In this document: piece by piece, positions 57,912 through 64,000 of the stretch | Position numbering within the stretch: position 1 is the first letter of the stretch | Layout: every line of letters starts with the position of its first letter | Assembly: GCA_951799445.1 (NCBI GenBank) | Contig: OX637290.1 | Location: 21,880,987-21,944,986, forward strand | DNA length: 64,000 bases | Direction: 5' to 3' | From: Pseudisothecium myosuroides | Lineage: Eukaryota > Streptophyta > Bryopsida > Hypnales > Lembophyllaceae | Translations under genes and position numbers: made by a program | Notes under the pieces: model-generated | What the model was told of the DNA's origin: nothing | Seen by the model: only the letters and a program-made list of their open reading frames with translations | Database searches by the model: none

Positions 57912-59614
57912 CTAGACGTTGTAGTTTTCACAGTACCACTTGTAGGTCTCCACAAGCCCTTCATGGAGTTGAATTTTTGGGCGCCATCCTAGTTTAGCAA
58001 GCCTGTCGCTGTCGATCAGCTTCCGCGGTGTTCCATCGGGTTTGGAAGTGTCCCATGTGAGCTGCCCTTCGTATCCAACGACCTGCTTCACCATTTCAGC
58101 AAGCTCCTTGATAGAGACCTCGGAGCCACTTCCCATGTTGACATGCTCATGCTGGGAGTAGTTCTGCAACAGAAACACCGTTGCAGAGGCCAAGTCATCC
58201 ACGTGCAGAAACTCACGGAATGGGGAGCCAGTTCCCCATACCACCACTTCCTTGGCTCCGTTCACCTTGGCCTCGTGGAAGCGCCGGATCAGGGCGGGCA
58301 GAACGTGCGAGTTGTCCGGGTGGAAGTTGTCGTGAGGGCCATACAAATTGGTCGGCATGCCAGAAATAGCATCGAACTTGTACTGGAGTCTGTATGCCTG
58401 CAAGTACATCCCAACCACCGAGAAACCATGAGTGAGATTCACAACGTTAGAGTAGACATACCATTCATCACACACTAACCCTCCTCCACGCACGAACCAC
58501 ACACTAAACACACCAAACACGTAAAATGGTCGCAAGGAGTTTATGTTCTTACTAGTAAATTGGTTTCCTTCTTGTGCACATTAGTCATCGATTATAGACT
58601 AGCAAGAAACTTTACTGTCTCAAAAACTTTTTGCTCTTTAGGCACATTTTGCACTAAAGCTCAGAAGTGCCACTAGTTCACTTTTCAATTGACAAAACAT
58701 GAATCCTTAATTGCCATCTTACTAACCTAAACGGCCAGATTTCGTGATATTTTTACTACCAAAAACTATGCCACTCAATTATGGGTTCTATGATAATTCA
58801 GAGTGGTCACTTGCACACTCCAAAAATGCCACTTCCGCAACCCCCACATGTCTATTGTGCCATTTATTCAACTATGTGCAGTGGATGTGACTATGTGAGG
58901 TGAAGGGAAAACACTTGCTATCAGTGAAATGCATCATAAATCATATGCTGCGTGAACCATGTTTCTTGTGGAAGGTTTAGACTCCATCGTTGAGAAGTTT
59001 CAATCATTTAACACACTTTCGAATTATCTAAAGCCATTTAAAACTCAAGATGTGCAGCTTAGCTATATTTCCTGCTTACAAATCAGACATCAGAAATCAC
59101 ATCGGAGAGCGGGTGACCATGACCACAGCCCTGACACAGGGTTTTGCAACGAGAAACCAACCTGGCACATCTTGATTCCAGCAATCTTCGCCACCGCGTA
59201 CCACTCGTTAGTAGGCTCCAGAGGCCCTGTGAGCAGCGACTCCTCCACAATGGGGATTTCCGCAAACTTGGGGTAAATGCAGGAAGACCCCAGGAACAGG
59301 AGCTTCTTCACACCCGACTTGTACGCAGCATCAATGACGTTCGTCTGGATCTGCAGATTCACGCCGATGAACTCCGCAGGGTACGTGCTGTTGGCGTGGA
59401 TGCCGCCCACTTTGGCCGCTGCCAAGATCACGTAATCAGGCTTCTCGGAGTTGAAAAATTCTTCCACGGCTGCTTGTCGGGTGAGATCCAACTCCTTGTG
59501 CGATTTCAACACCAAGTTCTTGTACCCATCCTTGTTCAGGGCACGCACAATGGCAGCGCCCACAAGGCCTCGGTGCCCTGCCACAAAAATCTTGGCGTCC
59601 TTGTCCATTGTCAT
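57912..59614 (-). CDS. GER1: GDP-L-fucose synthase (epimerase/reductase)
   Basis: This cytosolic enzyme converts GDP-4-keto-6-deoxy-D-mannose to GDP-L-fucose with NADPH, the second step after GDP-mannose 4,6-dehydratase. It feeds fucosylation of cell-wall polymers and glycoproteins. Exons are 59162-59614 (151 codons) and 57912-58397 (161 codons plus TAG). The 764-bp intron has donor CAG|GTTGGT, acceptor TTGCAG and phase 0. The total of 312 aa equals the usual plant length. Visible features are the Rossmann GHRGLVG (residues 14-20), GSSCIYPK with S110 and C112, Y139-x3-K143, and [11 protein letters not shown] followed by H182, which matches the catalytic His of the bacterial enzyme by spacing. 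The start is MTMDKDAK (59614); the Met two codons later is possible. The assignment to GER1 rather than a paralog is by family only. Confidence 0.96.
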
Positions 59615-59623
59615 GATGGCGAT

Positions 59624-59760
59624 CTGCGAAACGACCAATACTCGCTCAATCTCCAAACAGAAGACGATTGCGCTTCTTAAACGTGACACAATATCTAACA
59701 AAACAGACTTTTCACCAGTGACCTTAAACCCTAGAACCCGAAAAAATAGGAGGACCTTAC
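59624..59760 (-). other. Probable 5'UTR intron of GER1
   Basis: On the minus strand a consensus donor GTAAGG begins at 59760 and a TTTCGCAG acceptor ends at 59624, nine bases before the start ATG. Without this intron an ATG at 59824 would be in frame and add 70 residues. With it removed that ATG is out of frame and becomes a short upstream ORF. This favours the 312-aa cytosolic form. Confidence 0.5.
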
Positions 59761-59824
59761 AAAGAAGAGCGCATTCTGGATCTATTCTGAGTGTAATATT
59801 TGAGTGAGCTCGTTCAGATCGCAT

Positions 59825-60830
59825 TAGAAGAAGAGCATTCCTTCACTCTTCGGAGTACCCTCGAAATCCACCAAACAAGGTATGGAAACGTAGCTTCACC
59901 AACGACCTCAGATCTCGAAAAACTCAGAACCATGAACGACTTATCAATCTTTTATACGAATTATGAACGATTGATTCTTTTGAAGCAGTCGAGATAACGC
60001 CAGATTTCTACCAAGGCGCATTGTATGCTCGAAAATAACATTGAAACCCAGCTATGAACTTGAAGCCATAGAGAAAAAATTCTAACTCAGCCGATCTTGC
60101 AAAACTAAACACCACTCTTGCACACAGAGTGCATGATCTGCATCTCAGATCTACATTTGTACAAAAACCCAAATCGCGAACCGCAATGCAAACAAGGTTG
60201 GTAAAACCCCAACCCTGTCCGCTGGATCCCGTAGCCACAAAACCTCACATATACCAACCTCAAAATCCACAAATGATACCAAACCCAAGTCTTCTTTCTA
60301 CTCCAGATCCGAAATCTCAAAACCTTAGACCAGAAAGAAAACAGATCCTCACCAAGAGTTCAGATCGCCGTAACGTCAAATCCCCGCCGAATCAAGAAAG
60401 AGAAACCTCTCCTGCACCCAAGGAAGAAAGAAATTTTACACCGAATACACTGTGTGACACGAACTGAAACCTCCGTCTTGCCTGGCTAGCGATTTGCAAT
60501 TTGCATTTTGCAACATGCGTCTGAAAAAGGAGATGAATTTCCGTCTTTTTTCACTTACTTTTTCCTTTTTTAAGCAGAGGGCACCAACGAAGAACGTGTT
60601 TTTTTGATGAGGAGCCTCAATTGAAACTTCAAAACAGTCTATTTCTGGAAGCTTCCTTTCCCGAACTACGAGGGTGTGTCAGGGGCTTCAAGTCCTAATC
60701 TTACCAATGACAGGCAGTCACAGTACAGTATTGTACTGTACTGTACACGCAGTATGTAGGTCATGCAGACGTGATCATTTTTGAATCCCAGGCCGGGTGG
60801 GTTCCCATGATCAGAAATTGTGAACTACAC
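59825..60830. other. Upstream region of GER1
   Basis: Likely transcription start and promoter of GER1 on the minus strand. A short palindromic cluster, ACAGTACAGTATTGTACTGT, near 60721-60750 contains four GTAC cores in 30 bp. GTAC is the core bound by plant SBP-domain (SPL/CRR1) factors. Regulation by them is only a possibility. The 112-codon plus frame at 60129-60467 starts in context but has no recognised domain. Confidence 0.35.
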
Positions 60831-61146
60831 TACACTAAATAGGGTATTTAGTGTTGGCAACACTATTTGCGAACCATGACACTAAATATCATTAAGCCTA
60901 CTAAAGTAAGTAACATTAAATGTAATTTCTAACATTAAATATACTCTATGGTAAATCTGAAATCTGAAAATGTTTACATTTAGTGTTGGAACTTATTAAA
61001 GGAAGGTAGAAGGGAAGAGAAGACAAAGGCGGCGCATTGAAGTTTAGCACTACACTAATCGTCCTAAAATTGACATTTAGTGTAGGGTCAAGTAGGGTGG
61101 TAATTACACTAAATGTAATCCAACACTAAATATCCTATTTAGTGTA
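60831..61146. mobile_element. MITE with CACTA-type ends and subterminal repeats
   Basis: CACTAAATAGGGTATTTAGT (from 60833) is repeated in inverted form at the right end, giving a 26-bp inverted repeat with one mismatch. The immediate flanks are TA on both sides. The word ACACTAAAT or its complement recurs several times inside in both orientations and again near 61190, outside the right border. CACTA-type termini with many short subterminal repeats are typical of En/Spm elements, but those make a 3-bp duplication, which is not seen. Confidence 0.65.
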
Positions 61147-61238
61147 CCGGTAATAATGATATCTAGTGGTTGCAACACTAATTATGAACTCTAACACTAA
61201 ATGTCAACATGAACACTGTTTGCCAACTATTGCTGTAG

Positions 61239-61891
61239 TTAACCCCTAAAGGAGGTGGTTGTATAAATACAACTTGACATTGTGCATACTAAGAAAACAC
61301 TTTCATAGCAAAAAAGTGAGTTTGGGGTTGAATTTTTTTACAGATGTTCTTAACAAGATTGTTGATCTCCACACATATTTTGAGAATTTTGTGAAATATA
61401 TATATCATCTTCATATTTTTCCTATACAAGACTCCAAATACATGTAAATGTAAATTTTCCCTATACAAGACTCCAAATTCAACAACCACCATCACAAAGT
61501 TTAGAAGTTGCGGTTTGTCAACAATTATCATGTGGTTATTGTTGTTTCATGGGTTCGCACATTAATATACAATTTAGCGCATCGTAATGATGCAATAAAT
61601 TGTAAAGTATTGCATCGCAATGATGCGCTAAATTGTATATTAGCATGCGAACCCATGAAACAACAATAACCTCATGATAATTGTTGACAAACCGCAACTT
61701 CTAAACTTTGTGATGATATCTTTTTTTCCACGTCACATATAATCAAAATAGAAAAATTCTATATTTAATTTATATTCCAAGCTTCAATTTTTGTATCTCA
61801 AGTTTTCTTCAATACCATAGCCTTTATTGTAAAATACCGTCTGCAAGGACAATTGCAAATCTTTTTGGCATCAACATCCTTTAGGGGTTAA
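61239..61891. mobile_element. TTAA-flanked element, 653 bp, with internal hairpin
   Basis: The left end is TTAACCCCTAAAGG and the right end is CCTTTAGGGGTTAA, a perfect 14-bp inverted repeat including TTAA. The interior holds a two-copy direct repeat, CCTATACAAGACTCCAAAT (near 61421 and 61460), and a near-perfect palindrome at 61491-61714. No transposase is seen. Confidence 0.8.
61491..61714. repeat. Near-perfect 224-bp palindrome
   Basis: ATCACAAAGTTTAGAAGTTG starts the left arm and its exact complement ends the right arm. Arms of about 105 bp differ at only a handful of positions, for example ATCATGTGG against ATCATGAGG. The centre is TTGTAAAG-like near 61602. It may be a young foldback insertion inside the TTAA element or an inverted duplication formed there. 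Transcribed, it would form a long double-stranded RNA. Confidence 0.9.
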
Positions 61892-62975
61892 AGTTACTAC
61901 ACCTATAATTGCACAATTAAGCTTGGTGGCATGATCAATATGCTTTAGAAAATAAATAACAATTTTTGTATACAAATGAAGGACTATGAATTAAAATGCA
62001 AGTGGTTTCATAATTTTTGGATGCATTGTGAATTATAGATGTCCTCAGAAAGCAACATTCTTCAAATAACCCAAAAAATCTCCCAAAATTTGTCTTTCTT
62101 GCTGAAATTTTGGACTTTGTTAGTTGAGTGATTAAGAAAAAGAACATAAGTTATTTGATTGAAAAATCATTATTTTTGAAGGAATTATACAATTTAAAAA
62201 AAAATGTTATTATGTTTACGTCTAGCTTGACTTTGATCTTGCTTTTGGGGGGTAGAATCCATCGTAGGGAGTTGAGCTTTGGAAAGAAGAAAGTGGTGAA
62301 GTAGGAAAAGCCACCAGATGTAGAGAAAGCTTGGATCATAACATTTTTGTAATTGTAAAAATTAGTTGTATTTTGGAGGAATGTTAGTAGTTGAGGACAT
62401 CTATAGTTACAAATTTTCAAAGATACAAGGAATAGGGTGTTAAAAGTGCCATCTAGGTGATGCCAAAATCAATTTGATGCACATGAAGAAATGTCAAAGA
62501 AAAGAAGTTAAACCAACGGAAACTATACTCAAAATCGACCATTTGTAAGGTTGTCACCTCTATAGTTCTATTAATAGAGTTGCACACTACTCTTAAATCC
62601 ATCTTACATTTGTACTTTAATGTGTACCATTTGGATTTCCTCCCAATTCATTTTCCCTTCAGAAATAGGGGTCGATTTTGAGGAGCGGTCCATTTTAAGT
62701 ATAGTTACCTTAATGCATTGCCACCCAGACTCACTAAGGAAGGGCGCCAAGTGGAAAAAAATTGGAAGAGTGGGGCCTCAAGTTTCTTCCTCTACCCCGC
62801 TATTGATGCACCAAGTAGGGACGCCAAGTATTCAATGCTAATAGTTTCAAGGGTGAAATTTTAACTTAAGAAAAAAATTAACTTTCAATTCATTGAGAAC
62901 TACCTTACATTGCTTGAAGCCCTTTTTAATTTTATTTGAGTATTTGAGTTTGAAGAGAAGCTCTATATATATATA
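61892..62975. other. AT-rich DNA, no gene seen
   Basis: Minus frames at 61935-62147 and 62151-62420 and a plus frame at 62620-62841 have no domain character. A (TA)n tract lies at 62964-62975, just before the foldback element. Confidence 0.4.
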
Positions 62976-63533
62976 GGGTGGTAGGAGGTAGAACAAACAA
63001 TGTGGGATAAGTATTAGTAGGAAATCAACCACTCGTAGTCATAGTTAATTCAAAAGTAGGAATTGTGTTAGAAGTAGAATTTCAAATCTCATTTAGGCAT
63101 AGTAGAATAGCTTTTTCCAAAAACACTTGGAACTAAAAAAAAGTTGGTGAATCAAGTTAAATTTCATCTCCAAAAATTTCTTGGAGATTTCAAGTGTTTA
63201 ATTAAAAGTTATGGACAAATTTCAAGTGGAGTTGGAAGGGAATTTTTTTTGACATTTTCAAACATTCTCTCTGAAACTTGTCTATAAATTTTTTACTAAA
63301 GGCTTGAAATCTCAAACGGATTTTTGAAGCTGGAATTTAACTTGATTCTGAACTTGATTCACAAAAAAAAATTATTTCAAAGTTTTTTGGAAAAAGCTAT
63401 TCTACTATGCCTAAATGAGGTCTAAAATTCTACTTTTAACACAATTTTTACTTTTGAATAAACTATCAGTGGTTGAGCTCCTACTACATCTAATTTACTT
63501 ATCCCACATTGTTTATTCTACCTCCTACCACCC
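62976..63533. mobile_element. Foldback MITE with about 150-bp arms
   Basis: GGGTGGTAGGAGGTAGAACA (62976 on) pairs with TACCTCCTACCACCC ending at 63533. Pairing continues inward through AATGTGGGATAAG, TTCAAAAGTAG and TAGGCATAGTAGAATAGCTT to about 63127 and 63386. The 558-bp element has a loop of about 260 bp with no coding capacity. No clear target duplication is visible beside the TA-rich flanks. Confidence 0.8.
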
Positions 63534-64000
63534 ATGTGTATATAAAGATCTACTTTTCTAATTTGAAACTCAACAAAAGTTGAAAATACTTTCATTCCAA
63601 TCTTAATAGACAAGTAAAGGAATCTTTCTTGTAGTCAAAAGTATTTTTTTCCTTTGTTTTTCATACAAATGAAGTGAACTTCATAGCAATTAAATTCTTT
63701 TAATTTCATTGGAGTGTCAATTGGGGGGGTGGGGTACCTCAAAGTCAAAGTAAAAAGTGGAGTCAAACCCCATAGCGAGCCACAAGAGGGACTCCCCATT
63801 TGCCCGTCTACTCTTCAAAACTTAAAGTGATTGGGCATTTTTGGCAAGTCCGCGTGCCTACGGTGGGGGAAGTGTGCCTGTGATGGGGGAAGAAACTTGG
63901 CTTGACGCACTAGTTCAACAAGTCAGCCCCACTTGACGCCTTGCGGTGGAGATGCTCTTACATGTAATGCATTGCATGTCAAGAATACCACTAAGTTAAT
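63534..64000. other. Right edge, no gene seen
   Basis: GC-richer sequence with G runs (GGTGGGGGAAG twice near 63861-63892) leads to the window edge. No frame or element border is recognised. Confidence 0.4.

Noticed and set aside
59144..59807. Plus-strand frames of 118-178 codons
   Set aside because: They are antisense to GDP-L-fucose synthase exon 1 and its 5' region.
60721..60750. GTAC cluster as a proven copper-response promoter element
   Set aside because: The words arise from a simple ACAGT-type palindrome, 1.1 kb from the gene. There is no other evidence, so it is kept only as a remark.
1..64000. CRISPR arrays, operons, rRNA and canonical tRNA genes
   Set aside because: No regularly spaced identical repeats with unique spacers, no polycistronic layout and no cloverleaf-compatible sequence were seen. 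The window is eukaryotic in character.

Overview
The window reads as nuclear DNA of a land plant, not a prokaryote. Genes are sparse and interrupted by GT-AG introns, intergenic DNA is very AT-rich, and most recognisable sequence is transposon-derived. The protein set (GDP-L-fucose synthase, the CST subunit TEN1, F-box/kelch proteins) is plant-like. Gene density and intron sizes would suit a seed-free plant such as a moss, liverwort or lycophyte, but that placement is an inference.

Layout. 0-6 kb: a small transposon with an 8-bp target duplication (99-664), a 50-bp tandem repeat (2061-2250), then unassigned AT-rich DNA. 6.5-13 kb: decayed multi-exon coding sequence of an unrecognised family, mixed with two tandem repeats of about 165-170 bp. 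13-28 kb: AT-rich DNA with one clear decayed Ty3/Gypsy polymerase fragment (17645-19231), a (TA)36 tract and a lone Gypsy-type primer-binding site near 24309. 28-33 kb: a cluster of TTAA-flanked transposons, one inserted inside another. 34-40 kb: a 5.2-kb Ty1/Copia element with almost identical LTRs inserted in an F-box/kelch gene. 40-46 kb: more TTAA elements and the TEN1 gene, which lies between two copies of a 300-bp repeat. 46-53 kb: a membrane protein gene of unknown function and a two-exon F-box/kelch gene. 53-64 kb: tandem repeats, GDP-L-fucose synthase, a CACTA-like MITE, a near-perfect 224-bp hairpin inside a TTAA element, and a 558-bp foldback element.

Confident intact genes, with strand and exons: TEN1 (minus, two exons, 124 aa), F-box/kelch (minus, two exons, 410 aa), GDP-L-fucose synthase (minus, two coding exons, 312 aa) and a 214-aa multi-pass membrane protein (plus, one exon). 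They do not form one pathway. They serve telomere capping, targeted protein turnover, nucleotide-sugar synthesis and an unknown membrane role.

The most unusual signal is the TTAA-flanked, CCCCTAAAGG-ended element family. It has at least eight copies in 64 kb, and one copy preserves the empty site of an insertion seen in another.
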